Shown: positions 9,101-17,974 of the stretch, piece after piece | Numbering within the stretch: position 1 is the stretch's first letter | Layout: every line of letters begins with the position of its first letter | NCBI RefSeq assembly: GCF_012769535.1 | Contig: NZ_CP046565.1 | Span: forward strand, 2,556,501-2,620,500 | DNA length: 64,000 bases | Source of the DNA: Methylococcus geothermalis | GTDB lineage: Bacteria > Pseudomonadota > Gammaproteobacteria > Methylococcales > Methylococcaceae | Direction of reading: 5' to 3' | The notes under the pieces: model-generated | Databases searched by the model: none | What the model was told of the DNA's origin: nothing | The model's input: the letters and a program-made list of their open reading frames with translations, nothing else | Translations under genes and position numbers: made by a program

Positions 9101-10924
9101 ATGGCTGATCCAGCCAAGCTGCCCGACGACGGCAATCCCCTTCCTTTGATAGGACGGCTATACGAAATGGAGGCTTTCCGTGAAGCATCGGAGGCCATGG
9201 GAAGTTCGCTGCCGGACGCAACGGGAGAAACCGCTGGCCATTCGGAAACAATTGAGCCGCAATATGGAGCCGAGCTGCCCTTCGTCGGTCGAATAGTCGA
9301 TTACGTCGCTAACAATTCGATCCTCGTCGAACGCTGGCTGGACTTGGAAGAGGACCTCCATCTCGCGGATCACGCCTTTGTGAGCGCCGAGGGAGTCAAA
9401 CCGGTCTCCGCTTGCCTGCCGGTGGTGCCCATGACACTCAGCCTGGAAATGCTGGCGGAAACGGCAGCCTGCCTGGCGCCGGGTTTGGGCCTCATCGGCT
9501 TTGAAGACGTGAAAGCCACCAGCTGGATCGAGTTGGCCGACACCGACAAGCTGCGCCTGACGATTTCGGCCCGCACGCTGGAATCCGACGCGCAGGAACA
9601 ATACTGCCGGATCGCAGCCGCCATCCAGGCCGAAGGCCGGAGCGGCCCCGCCATTCAGGCCCAAGTGTTGTTTGCGTCGCATTATCGTCTCGAGCTGTCT
9701 CTGAGCTTCACCGAGCTCGGCAACCCGCGCGTCCATCCTCGGGATGCCAAGGAAATCTATGCGGATCGCTACTTGTTCCACGGCCCCGTCTACCAATGCC
9801 TGACCGGGAGAATCGTACTGGGCGACCGCGGGGCTGTCGGTGAGTTGGCGGTCAAAGCGCCTACGGATTTTTTTCGATCCACGGCCCGCCCCCAGTTCCT
9901 GACGGACCCCGCGCTGCTGGACGCCGTTGGCCAGTTGATCGGTATCTGGGCGATGGAGCAGGAACGTTATGTTTTTCCCATCGGCATCGGCAAAATGGAG
10001 TTTTACCGGCCTCCGCCACCTGCCGGAACGAACGTCCCGGTGCGCATCGAAGTCACCCGGAACGAGGGCAAGACGCTGGATTGCGACGTCGAAATTCAGG
10101 ATGGTGCGGGTGCCGTCTGGATGCGAATCAAGGACTGGAAAGACTGGAAATTCCGCTGGGAGCGGAGGCTCGTCGATTTCCGCCGCATGCCGACCCGCTA
10201 TCTCCTGAGCAAGTCCGTGCCGCTGCCGGGGCTTGCCCAAGATGCGGTCTGCTGCACGATATCGCCCGCCGACGTCTCGGATTTCGATGCCCGGCTCCTG
10301 GCATGCTTCTACCTTCAGAGGGAAGAGACGACGGCATTTTCCGAGAAGAAGGCGCAACCCCGCCGTCAACTGCACTGGTTGCTCGGGCGCATTGCCGCGA
10401 AGGACGCCGTGCGTTCCTGGTGGGCCCGACGGCAGGGAGCGTCCGCAATGCTGCATCCCGCCGCGTTCGCCCTGCGAAATACCGAGGCAGGCCAGCCGCA
10501 GGTGGCATCCTTGCCCACGGCTCCGGGAGTCGCACCCTACATCAGCATTTCTCATTGCGAGTCCGGCGCGATCGCCGTGGCACATGGCGAACCGATCGGC
10601 GTGGATATCGAAACGATCGAGGTCCGCGATCCCGGCTTTCTCCGATCTATCGCCATCGACACCGAAACCGCATTGCTGGAGGCCTTGGACGGCGAATTTA
10701 CCGACAAACCGGACGAATGGATCACACGCCTGTGGTGTGCCAAGGAGGCCACGGGAAAGCTGCTCGGTCAAGGACTGAACGGTTCCCCGCGGAACTACCA
10801 ACTGAAAACCGTCAGCCCCGAGGGACGAATGCAGATCACGCATGGCGAGAGCGGCCGGCTCGTCGGGGTGCGGACTCTCAGAGATCAGGAATGCATCATC
10901 GCTTACGCCACCCCCGAACCCTGA
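9101..10924 (+). CDS. fused polyketide dehydratase and Sfp-type phosphopantetheinyl transferase
   Basis: 607 aa. The first half is a PKS dehydratase-like double hotdog: candidate catalytic His91 (LADHAFVSAEG) and Asp274 in LLDAVGQL, a DxxxQ motif. The last part is an Sfp-type phosphopantetheinyl transferase with GVDIE (Asp502, Glu504) and WCAKEA (Lys548, Glu549). The dehydratase supplies the activity missing from the modular synthase, and the transferase would load phosphopantetheine onto Ser1891 of its ACP. ATG 9101 was preferred, 2 nt after the preceding stop with GGAG 12 nt upstream; an in-frame ATG at 9023 would overlap the type III PKS gene. The single-chain fusion of these two activities is unusual. 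Confidence 0.85.
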   Translation: MADPAKLPDDGNPLPLIGRLYEMEAFREASEAMGSSLPDATGETAGHSETIEPQYGAELPFVGRIVDYVANNSILVERWLDLEEDLHLADHAFVSAEGVKPVSACLPVVPMTLSLEMLAETAACLAPGLGLIGFEDVKATSWIELADTDKLRLTISARTLESDAQEQYCRIAAAIQAEGRSGPAIQAQVLFASHYRLELSLSFTELGNPRVHPRDAKEIYADRYLFHGPVYQCLTGRIVLGDRGAVGELAVKAPTDFFRSTARPQFLTDPALLDAVGQLIGIWAMEQERYVFPIGIGKMEFYRPPPPAGTNVPVRIEVTRNEGKTLDCDVEIQDGAGAVWMRIKDWKDWKFRWERRLVDFRRMPTRYLLSKSVPLPGLAQDAVCCTISPADVSDFDARLLACFYLQREETTAFSEKKAQPRRQLHWLLGRIAAKDAVRSWWARRQGASAMLHPAAFALRNTEAGQPQVASLPTAPGVAPYISISHCESGAIAVAHGEPIGVDIETIEVRDPGFLRSIAIDTETALLEALDGEFTDKPDEWITRLWCAKEATGKLLGQGLNGSPRNYQLKTVSPEGRMQITHGESGRLVGVRTLRDQECIIAYATPEP

Positions 10925-10985
10925 CATGCCTCCCCAACAAAACCGTGCGATCCTGCCTGAACCCGATACCAGCGGAGCCCAGACA

Positions 10986-11726
10986 ATGACGCCCAAGGAC
11001 ACCACGCCCCTGGTCGAGCTTCGCCAGGTCGGAAAGGTCTACAGCCTCGGCGAACGGAGTATCACGGCGCTTCAAGCCGTCAGCCTCCGTATCTTTTCCG
11101 GCGAATTCGTCGCCATATGGGGGCCGTCGGGATCGGGCAAATCGACGCTTTGCAATCTCATCGGGATGCTCGACGTCCCCTCCTCCGGCACCGTCCAGAT
11201 TCTCGGGCAGGATGTGACCATGCTCTCCGACGGAAAACGCAGCGACATCAGAAACAAAACCATAGGATTCGTATTTCAGAGCTTCAACCTGATTCCCGTA
11301 CTTTCAGCCCTGGAAAACGTGATGCTGCCGTTGCAGATCGCCAAAATCCCTACGATGCAAGCGAAACAGCTCGCAAAGGAGCGGCTCGCCGAGGTGGGGT
11401 TGGCCGAACACGAGTCACAACGGCCGGCCAAACTGTCCGGCGGACAACAGCAGCGGGTCGCCATCGCCCGCGCGCTTGTCGCAAATCCTTCACTGGTGAT
11501 CGCCGACGAGCCCACCGCCAATCTGGACTCCGAAAACGCCATCAAAGTGATCGAAACGATGCGGGAACTCAGCCAGAGAAACGGCACCACGTTCATCTTT
11601 TCCACCCACGACCATCGCTTGCTGGAACGCGTCGAACGTCAGCTACAGATGTGTGACGGCCAAATCATCGAAGACCGGATAGCCGAGCCGACGGAGTCCT
11701 GCCGACGAGTTCAGGTGGCACTGTGA
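10986..11726 (+). CDS. ABC transporter ATP-binding protein, LolD/MacB-type
   Basis: 246 aa from ATG 10986 (GGAG 8 nt upstream); ATG 10926 is an in-frame alternative 1 nt after the previous stop but adds only a proline-rich tail. Walker A GPSGSGKST, Q-loop in VFQSFNLIP, signature LSGGQQQR and Walker B LVIADEPTANLDSE are all present. The LolD/MacB subfamily powers extraction of lipoproteins, lipids or small molecules from the inner membrane rather than import. The stop overlaps the start of the permease gene by one base. The cargo is inferred to be the lipid made by the upstream enzymes. Confidence 0.92.
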   Translation: MTPKDTTPLVELRQVGKVYSLGERSITALQAVSLRIFSGEFVAIWGPSGSGKSTLCNLIGMLDVPSSGTVQILGQDVTMLSDGKRSDIRNKTIGFVFQSFNLIPVLSALENVMLPLQIAKIPTMQAKQLAKERLAEVGLAEHESQRPAKLSGGQQQRVAIARALVANPSLVIADEPTANLDSENAIKVIETMRELSQRNGTTFIFSTHDHRLLERVERQLQMCDGQIIEDRIAEPTESCRRVQVAL

Positions 11727-12973
11727 TGACTTGGCTCAAGCTCGCTGTAAGAAACCTTTTCCGCAACCGGCGCAGGTCGCTGTTCACCATCCTGGCCATT
11801 GCCCTGGGCTTTGCCGCGGTCAACGTTCTGGGAGGGTTTACCGACTACATCTTCAGTAATCTCGAGAATTCGTACATCCACGTTCAGGCCAACGGCCACC
11901 TCACGATTTTCAAGCCGGGATTCCTGAAGGAAGGAAAACTCGACCCGACCCGCTATCTATTGGACGAGGAATCCACCAAAACCATCGAAGAGATCCTGCA
12001 TCACTACCCCGAGGTGTTGGTCGTTACGCCCCAACTGCATATTTCCGGACTTCTCAGCAATGGCAAGGTTTCGACCATATTCCTGGCGTCAGGGCGCATT
12101 CCCTCCGATATCCGCACCATCAACAGCCACAGCCGGGGACTCGCAAGCAAATTCCAACAGTTCACCGGCAGGCCGCTCGAAGACGACGTCGTTTACGGCG
12201 TCGGACTCAGCAGAGGCTTGGCGGAGCAGCTGAATCTGGACATCGGCGCCACGGGCGTCGCCATGGCGCCCACCGTATCAGGTCAGGTCAATGCGCTCGA
12301 TGCCCAGGTATTCCAGTTATTTTCGGCCCCGATCGAGGCTCTGGATGACAAGCTCATGCTGGTTCCGCTCAAGTTTGCCCAAAGCCTTTACGACACCAGC
12401 AGCGTCGACCGCCTGATCGTGCTGCTGGAAAACACTACACAGACCGAACCGATCCGGAAACGGATGGCGCAAGATTTCAACGCTCGTGGCCTGAATCTGG
12501 AAATCAAGACATGGAACGAGCTTTCCACCTTTTATGTGAAAGTCAAGCAGATGTTCGACATCATCTTCCTTTTCACGTTTTTGATCGTATTCACGATCGT
12601 CGTGATGAGCGTCATCAACACCGTGAGCATGGCCATCATGGAACGAACCCGGGAAATCGGCACGCTGCGCGCCCTGGGACTCAAGCGCGGTGGCATCGTC
12701 GTACTGTTTGCCGCCGAAAGCCTGATGCTCGGCCTGTTCGGCTCCGCCCTGGGCGTGGTTCTCACCCTGCTGACATGGTCGGGTATCGCCTTGTTCAAAC
12801 CCACCTGGGTTCCCCCCATGATCACCGGGCGGGTCCCCCTCGAAATCTACCTGGTGCCTGAATACATGGCCTTCAGCGTCATATTGCTGGGTGTCTTGTC
12901 GCTGATGGCGGCGACACTTCCGGTTAGAAAAGCGGCTCGGATGGAAATTGTAACCGCGTTAGGGCATACCTGA
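11726..12973 (+). CDS. ABC transporter permease, MacB/LolC-type (FtsX fold)
   Basis: 415 aa. One transmembrane helix near the N-terminus (about 20-40), a large periplasmic MacB_PCD-like domain (about 45-270), then three helices in an FtsX domain (about 280-410) containing the family motif MERTREIGTLRALG. This four-helix topology is that of MacB/LolC/LolE mechanotransmission transporters. ATG 11726 overlaps the ATPase stop and has AGGTGG 7 nt upstream; a GTG one codon earlier is also possible. It presumably works as a homodimer with the ATPase, since only one permease gene is present. Confidence 0.9.
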   Translation: MTWLKLAVRNLFRNRRRSLFTILAIALGFAAVNVLGGFTDYIFSNLENSYIHVQANGHLTIFKPGFLKEGKLDPTRYLLDEESTKTIEEILHHYPEVLVVTPQLHISGLLSNGKVSTIFLASGRIPSDIRTINSHSRGLASKFQQFTGRPLEDDVVYGVGLSRGLAEQLNLDIGATGVAMAPTVSGQVNALDAQVFQLFSAPIEALDDKLMLVPLKFAQSLYDTSSVDRLIVLLENTTQTEPIRKRMAQDFNARGLNLEIKTWNELSTFYVKVKQMFDIIFLFTFLIVFTIVVMSVINTVSMAIMERTREIGTLRALGLKRGGIVVLFAAESLMLGLFGSALGVVLTLLTWSGIALFKPTWVPPMITGRVPLEIYLVPEYMAFSVILLGVLSLMAATLPVRKAARMEIVTALGHT

Positions 12974-12985
12974 GAGGCAAATAAA

Positions 12986-13729
12986 ATGAGAAGTGGATAT
13001 TTGTTCCTTCTGAGTATTATTTCTTTATTTTTATCCAATGAGGGACATGCGACGCAAAGCGTTTACGATATCCTCAAGAAAGCTGATGAATCCCGAGGCA
13101 ATGTCGTTGGCATTTCCTGGGAGGTTGTCATAGAATCGATTGAGGCAGATCGCACCACAGATACCGTCGTGTACAACATCAAAGCACGCGGATTCGATAT
13201 ATCGGGCCTGAGTCTGGAACCACCAAAATATAAAGGCAACAAGGTCCTTATGACAAATAACAACATGTGGTTCTACAAGCCAGGACTGAGCAAACCCATA
13301 CCCATTGCGCAGAGACAAAAGCTCATGGGTAACGCAGCCTATGGCGACATCGCGTCCACAAATTATGCTGAAGACTACGAACCCGCCGCTCTTCCTGACG
13401 AGATCGTCGACGGCGAAGATTGCTATGTCTTCGATCTCAAGAGCAAGAGTGATAAAACGACCTATGACAAGATCAAGTACTGGGTATCCAAGAAGCGTCT
13501 CGTCGGGATTAAGGCCGACTACTACACAGTCTCAGGGAAGAAATTCAAGACAGCCAATATGGAATATTCAAATACCGTGAAGGTTGATGGAAAGACCAGG
13601 CCGTTTATTTCCAAGATCACCATGCGTGACACGCTTATTAACGAGAATGTAACCTATATGAATATGAACAAGCCGCGGCTGGAGCCGCTCCCGGATTACA
13701 TATTCAACCTCAATCTCTTCATGAAATGA
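12986..13729 (+). CDS. LolA-like periplasmic outer membrane lipoprotein-sorting family protein
   Basis: 247 aa with a clear signal peptide (hydrophobic LFLLSIISLFL, cleavage near GHA at about 22). The rest resembles the LolA-like outer-membrane-lipoprotein-sorting domain: an N-terminal DILKKADE helix, strands around NNMWFYKPG, and MGNAAYGDIASTNYAEDY. Such proteins carry hydrophobic cargo across the periplasm, and several family members are paired with MMPL or MacB-like exporters. It follows the permease by 12 nt and overlaps the next gene by 4 nt. It is visibly more AT-rich than genes elsewhere in the window, in line with acquisition by transfer. Confidence 0.8.
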   Translation: MRSGYLFLLSIISLFLSNEGHATQSVYDILKKADESRGNVVGISWEVVIESIEADRTTDTVVYNIKARGFDISGLSLEPPKYKGNKVLMTNNNMWFYKPGLSKPIPIAQRQKLMGNAAYGDIASTNYAEDYEPAALPDEIVDGEDCYVFDLKSKSDKTTYDKIKYWVSKKRLVGIKADYYTVSGKKFKTANMEYSNTVKVDGKTRPFISKITMRDTLINENVTYMNMNKPRLEPLPDYIFNLNLFMK

Positions 13730-14973
13730 AACCGCATCGCTGGATTGTCTTTTCGTCGCTGATCGCTATCTCGCTTGGCACGGCAAACGCGAGTGACGAG
13801 CCGAGTTCGACGTCCAGCCTTCCCGAGGAAGAGTCTCTTTATGACGAGATCGAACGCGGATTCTACTCCCGAGTGAACGTGCTGGCCTTTGGTATTACGC
13901 AGCAACCTGCCGATCCGTCGGCCCTGAACACGAACAATGTCTTGGGTATCTCCAGATATCAGGCAGTCCTCAACCCACGCATCGATCTCAATCTCGATTT
14001 CCAACGACTGGAATTATCGGTAAAGGAACGGTTCCTCTATGTTTGGCAGCGCTGGGAAGAAGGCCTTCCCTCGGGGCGGGAAGACAGCACGGCGCAGTTT
14101 TACCTCAACGAAGGATTCGCACGTTATCGCCTTCTGGATGACCTCTTCGTTTCCTTCGGCCGGGAAAACCTCCAATGGGGACCTTCGGTGCTCCTCTCTT
14201 CCTCCAACCCGTTCAACCCCCAGAACGGGCGGAACAATCCCCGCGTGGAAGTCCCAGGCCTCGACTACGCCCGCGCCGTATGGGTACCGGATTCAAACTG
14301 GTCGGTGTCGTTTATCGCCAACACCAGTCCGGGAAGGCTCTTCAGTGCGAAACTCTTCGGTCTGGATCAAACCTCGTTCATCGGCCCTGCAACCAATGTC
14401 GAAGGCAGACGCTTTGAACAAAGCTACGCCCTCAAGACAGATTTTACGGGAGACGGAAAGTACTTTTCCCTTATTCCCACCTACCGGAACCAGAACGGCT
14501 ATCAGGTCGGATACTTAGGCGGCTGGAATGTCTCCGACGCACTTCTTCTGTATTCCGAAGGCTCGGCAGGCGAGCAGCGGGATTTCGAGGTGCAAATCGG
14601 CACCTCCTATACCTTCGAGGAAGGCGAAACTGTTAACCTTGAGTATTATCATAATGAAAATGGATGTCTGCTCGACAACATAAGGAGCTGTTTCACCACG
14701 CGCCAGATCACCTATAGGGACGTTTATTATCGACAGGATTACCTGATGGGACAGTTCACGGACAACAAGATCATCGGCGACTTGAACCTGAACCTCCGCT
14801 GGATCCATGACATCAACGACCAATCGAATCAGATTATAGGAATATTCGAATACGAAGCGAACAGAAATACGCTGCTCTATGTGATCGCCAACGGCTACAC
14901 GGGCGGGTCGAAAAGTGAATTCGGCAGTCTGCTCAACTACTCTCTCTTCGTCGGTGCGGGGTATACATTTTAA
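13726..14973 (+). CDS. outer-membrane beta-barrel protein of the lipid export operon
   Basis: 415 aa starting at an ATGA overlap with the LolA-like gene. A signal peptide (about 1-22) is followed by a short acidic Ser-rich stretch, then many alternating hydrophobic/polar strands typical of a porin-like barrel, ending in the terminal aromatic signature VGAGYTF used for Bam-dependent insertion. It contains SFGRENLQWGPS, a motif seen in capsule- or alginate-type barrel proteins. As last gene of the operon it could be the surface receptor for the exported product. No specific family was recognised with certainty. Confidence 0.7.
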   Translation: MKPHRWIVFSSLIAISLGTANASDEPSSTSSLPEEESLYDEIERGFYSRVNVLAFGITQQPADPSALNTNNVLGISRYQAVLNPRIDLNLDFQRLELSVKERFLYVWQRWEEGLPSGREDSTAQFYLNEGFARYRLLDDLFVSFGRENLQWGPSVLLSSSNPFNPQNGRNNPRVEVPGLDYARAVWVPDSNWSVSFIANTSPGRLFSAKLFGLDQTSFIGPATNVEGRRFEQSYALKTDFTGDGKYFSLIPTYRNQNGYQVGYLGGWNVSDALLLYSEGSAGEQRDFEVQIGTSYTFEEGETVNLEYYHNENGCLLDNIRSCFTTRQITYRDVYYRQDYLMGQFTDNKIIGDLNLNLRWIHDINDQSNQIIGIFEYEANRNTLLYVIANGYTGGSKSEFGSLLNYSLFVGAGYTF

Positions 14974-15329
14974 GCGTACGATTCACTGGTCTGCGAATAG
15001 TAAACTGGATGTGATCAGTCTGCGCCGATTCGCTTCGAAAAATCCTGGCCAAGGATGCTCGGCTTCCATGCCATTAGGTTTGTTAATTTTGAGTCATTAC
15101 AATAGATTAGAAGCCAAGAATCCGCACCTGATTGCATGATTTTTCAGCAACCAAGTCCTGTTTTTGCCGCGGGCCACCACGATCCGGGGAACCAATCGAT
15201 CAGGTAGCCATGGCAAAGGGGGTCTCTATTCTGTCTGAAATGAGGTCATTCTCAGCGCTCCGCGCAGGGTTCTCCCTTCCGCCCTGTCGGAAGATGGGTT
15301 CATGCCAGGGATTCGCCTTTCGATCGGTC
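14974..15329. other. intergenic stretch after the lipid operon
   Basis: No convincing gene, RNA or T-tract terminator seen. The minus strand carries an open frame continuing past the transposase remnant (NPWHEPIFRQ...), but it matches nothing I recognise and may be junk left by the insertion. Confidence 0.4.
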
Positions 15330-15703
15330 TCATCCCGAAGCCACCTCCCGCAGATGCAGGACGACCTCGTCGGCCAAGTCGCGGATCGCCGACGCCTTGG
15401 CGTCGAGCCGTTGGCGCATCCAGCACTGCCGGGGACCTTGGACAGCCCCAAGGCTTCATGGAAGAAGCGGTCTTGCCGAAACGCCTCGATCGCTTCGAAG
15501 TCGCTCTTGCCCAGGCTCAACAACCCCACCACGCTCTTGACGATGTTGCAAGCTGCGCATGCCTTGCGATACCAGGAGCTTCGGGTCGATCACCGCCTCT
15601 ACCTGCGCCGCCTGACAGCATTGGCCGATCAACGCCCGGCCAGCCGTCCAGAATACGAGGTCAGTTGAAGCTTGCCGGATTGCTTGACTTCAAAGTGCGC
15701 CAT
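15330..15703 (-). pseudogene. degenerate IS1380-type transposase fragment
   Basis: Read from CAT 15701-15703, the minus strand begins MAHFEVKQSGKLQLTSYSG. After a frame change it continues ALIGQCCQAAQVEAVIDPKL, after a second it reads KSVVGLLSLGKSDFEAIEAF and EALGLSKVPGS, and after a third RQRLDAKASAIRDLADEV, then a stop. These are successive N-terminal segments of an IS1380-family transposase broken by at least three frameshifts; the catalytic DDE part is missing. It marks an old insertion between the lipid operon and the ABC exporter. Family assignment is from memory of the N-terminal pattern. Confidence 0.6.
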
Positions 15704-15804
15704 GGTCGCTTGGGTGAGGTTGAAGTGCGCTCAATGAGTTCATTAAATCAATGCGTTGGATTGTTATTTCGGGATCATGAACACGGATTCAGGGATACGT
15801 TGTC

Positions 15805-15948
15805 ATGCTCATGGCAATGTACCTCCATCTCGGACCGTATTCCCGTTACGTCATCGGCGCGATCGACCGGCGGATCGAGGAACTTGATCGTGAGGCGCTG
15901 GCCAAGAGACAGCTTCGCTATCAATCAAGCATACTGACCAAGGTTTGA
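15805..15948 (+). CDS. small hypothetical ORF (47 aa)
   Basis: Reads MLMAMYLHLGPYSRYVIGAI then an Arg/Glu-rich helix (DRRIEELDREALAKRQLRYQ). The composition is protein-like, with an amphipathic helical second half, but there is no clear ribosome site and it lies beside a decayed transposase. It could be a remnant of a larger gene. Function unknown. Confidence 0.3.
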   Translation: MLMAMYLHLGPYSRYVIGAIDRRIEELDREALAKRQLRYQSSILTKV

Positions 15949-16036
15949 ACGATCCTGCCGGGGTATAAGTTCATAAGTTCAATAGCGGCGAGGCTGCGGA
16001 ATCGAATCTTGCCCGGTTGCGGCTGCCGGCCTTGCG

Positions 16037-17866
16037 TCAAACATCCTCGCCCAAAAAACCGCCGCTCTGATGCGCCCAAAGACGGGCGTAGAGGCCTCCT
16101 TCCGCAAGCAGGCTCCGGTGGCTGCCTTCCTCCACGATCCGGCCCTGGTCCAGGACGATGATCCGGTCCATGGCGGCGAGCGTGGACAGGCGGTGCGCAA
16201 TCGCCACCACGGTCTTGCCCGCCATCAGCCGGTACAGGCTGGACTGGATGGCGACCTCCACTTCCGAATCGAGGGCGCTGGTGGCTTCATCCAGCATCAG
16301 GATCGGCGCGTCCTTGAGCATCACCCGGGCGATGGCGATCCGCTGCCGCTGGCCGCCGGAGAGCTTGACGCCGCGTTCGCCCACGTGGGCATCGTAGCCC
16401 TTGCGGCCCTGGAGATCGGCCAGGCCGAGGATGAAGCCGTGTGCTTCCGCCTTTTCGGCCGCGGCCATCATGGCGCCCTCATCGGCATCCGGCCTGCCGT
16501 AGGTGAGGTTGTCGCGCACCGAGCGGTGCAAGAGCGATGTGTCCTGGGTCACCATGCCGATCTGTGCCCTCAGGCTGTCCTGCGTCACTTTCGCGATGTT
16601 CTGGCCATCGATCAGGATGCGGCCGCTATCGGCGTCGTAGAACCGCAGCAACAGGTTGACCAAGGTGGATTTCCCCGCGCCGGAGCGGCCGACCAGGCCG
16701 ATTTTTTCACCGGGGCGGATATGCAGCGAGAAATCCCGGAATACCGGCGCGCCGCCGCCATAGGCGAAGCCGACGGATTCGAAACGGATATCGCCGCGGC
16801 TCACTTGGAGTGTCTTCGCATCGGGGCGGTCGGTCACCGCGTGGCCCTTCGACAAGGTGTTCATGCCGTCCTGCACGGTCCCGATATGCTCGAACAGCGC
16901 AGCCATCTCCCACATGACCCAGTGGGAGATGCCGTTGAGGCGCAAGGCCATCGCCGTGGCCGCTGCGACCGCGCCGATTCCCACCATACCCTGGGTCCAG
17001 AGCCACAGCGCCGCGCCGGCGGTGCTGGCGATCAGCGACATGCTGAGGGAATGGTTGACGATTTCGAAGCCGCTGATCAGGCGGCTCTGCCGGTACACCG
17101 TCGCCAGGAATTCGTTCATCGCGCCGCGGGCAAACTCGGCCTCGCGCCGCGCGTGGGAAAACAGCTTGACCGTGGCGATATTGGTGTAGGCGTCGGTGAT
17201 GCGCCCGGTCATCAGCGAGCGCGCGTCCGCCTGCTGGGCCGCCACCCGGCCCAGCCGGGGCACGAAGAATCTGAGCATGGCGAGGTACAGCAGCACCCAC
17301 CCCAGGAACGGCAAAAGCAACAGACGGTCGAACCCGGCGGCCACCAGACTCATGGTCGTGAAGTAGATGACGACGAAGACCAGCATGTCGGTGACGATGA
17401 GCACGGTGTCGCGCACGGCGAGCGCGGTCTGCATCACCTTGGCCGCCACCCGCCCGGCGAACTCGTCCTGATGGAAGCTCATGCTCTGGGCCAGCATCAG
17501 CCGGTGGAAATTCCAGCGCAGCCGCATCGGGAAGTTTCCGGCCAGCGTCTGGTGCTTGATCATCGTCTGCAGCGCGATGACCAGGGGACTGGCCAGCAGC
17601 ACGCCCGCCAGCAGAAGCAAATGCTTGCGTTCGTCGATCCAGAACCGGTCCGGCGGGATTTGGCTGAGCCAGTCGACGATATTGCCCAGCATGCTGAACA
17701 GCAGCGCTTCGAACACGCCGATGCCGGCCGTCAGCAGCATCATGCCCGCGATGAAACCGCGCAACCCCGCCGTGCAGGCCCAGAGGAAGGCAAACAGGCC
17801 TGGCGGCGGATGGGGCGGCAACGCCTCGGGATAGGGATGGAGCAGTTTCTCGAACAAGCGCAGCAC
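16037..17866 (-). CDS. ABC exporter, fused permease-ATPase (MsbA/multidrug type)
   Basis: 609 aa from GTG 17866, which gives the N-terminus LRLFEKLLHPYP common in this family; GTG 17932 would add 22 residues. Six transmembrane helices (about 30-310) precede a nucleotide-binding domain with Walker A GRSGAGKST, signature LSGGQRQR, Walker B ILMLDEATSALDSE and the H-loop IAHRLSTL. It is a homodimeric inner-membrane exporter of lipid or drug type. It stands alone, 108 bp downstream of polX on the same strand. Substrate unknown. Confidence 0.88.
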   Translation of the reverse strand: MLRLFEKLLHPYPEALPPHPPPGLFAFLWACTAGLRGFIAGMMLLTAGIGVFEALLFSMLGNIVDWLSQIPPDRFWIDERKHLLLLAGVLLASPLVIALQTMIKHQTLAGNFPMRLRWNFHRLMLAQSMSFHQDEFAGRVAAKVMQTALAVRDTVLIVTDMLVFVVIYFTTMSLVAAGFDRLLLLPFLGWVLLYLAMLRFFVPRLGRVAAQQADARSLMTGRITDAYTNIATVKLFSHARREAEFARGAMNEFLATVYRQSRLISGFEIVNHSLSMSLIASTAGAALWLWTQGMVGIGAVAAATAMALRLNGISHWVMWEMAALFEHIGTVQDGMNTLSKGHAVTDRPDAKTLQVSRGDIRFESVGFAYGGGAPVFRDFSLHIRPGEKIGLVGRSGAGKSTLVNLLLRFYDADSGRILIDGQNIAKVTQDSLRAQIGMVTQDTSLLHRSVRDNLTYGRPDADEGAMMAAAEKAEAHGFILGLADLQGRKGYDAHVGERGVKLSGGQRQRIAIARVMLKDAPILMLDEATSALDSEVEVAIQSSLYRLMAGKTVVAIAHRLSTLAAMDRIIVLDQGRIVEEGSHRSLLAEGGLYARLWAHQSGGFLGEDV

Positions 17867-17974
17867 GGCTCTCAAAAGCGGTAATGATGTGTGGAAAGAG
17901 AAGGTCTCCGGTCGACTGGCGTGCCGTCTCACCCGGGTCCCGGGGGCCGAATGGCTTCGACGAGCGGCGGCGGC

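Noticed and set aside
15132-15668. Plus-strand frames in the 15-kb gap
   Set aside because: They lie opposite the transposase remnant and show no family pattern.
16070-17884. Long plus-strand frame opposite the ABC exporter
   Set aside because: His/Gln/Arg-rich low-complexity antisense shadow; the exporter motifs on the minus strand are complete.
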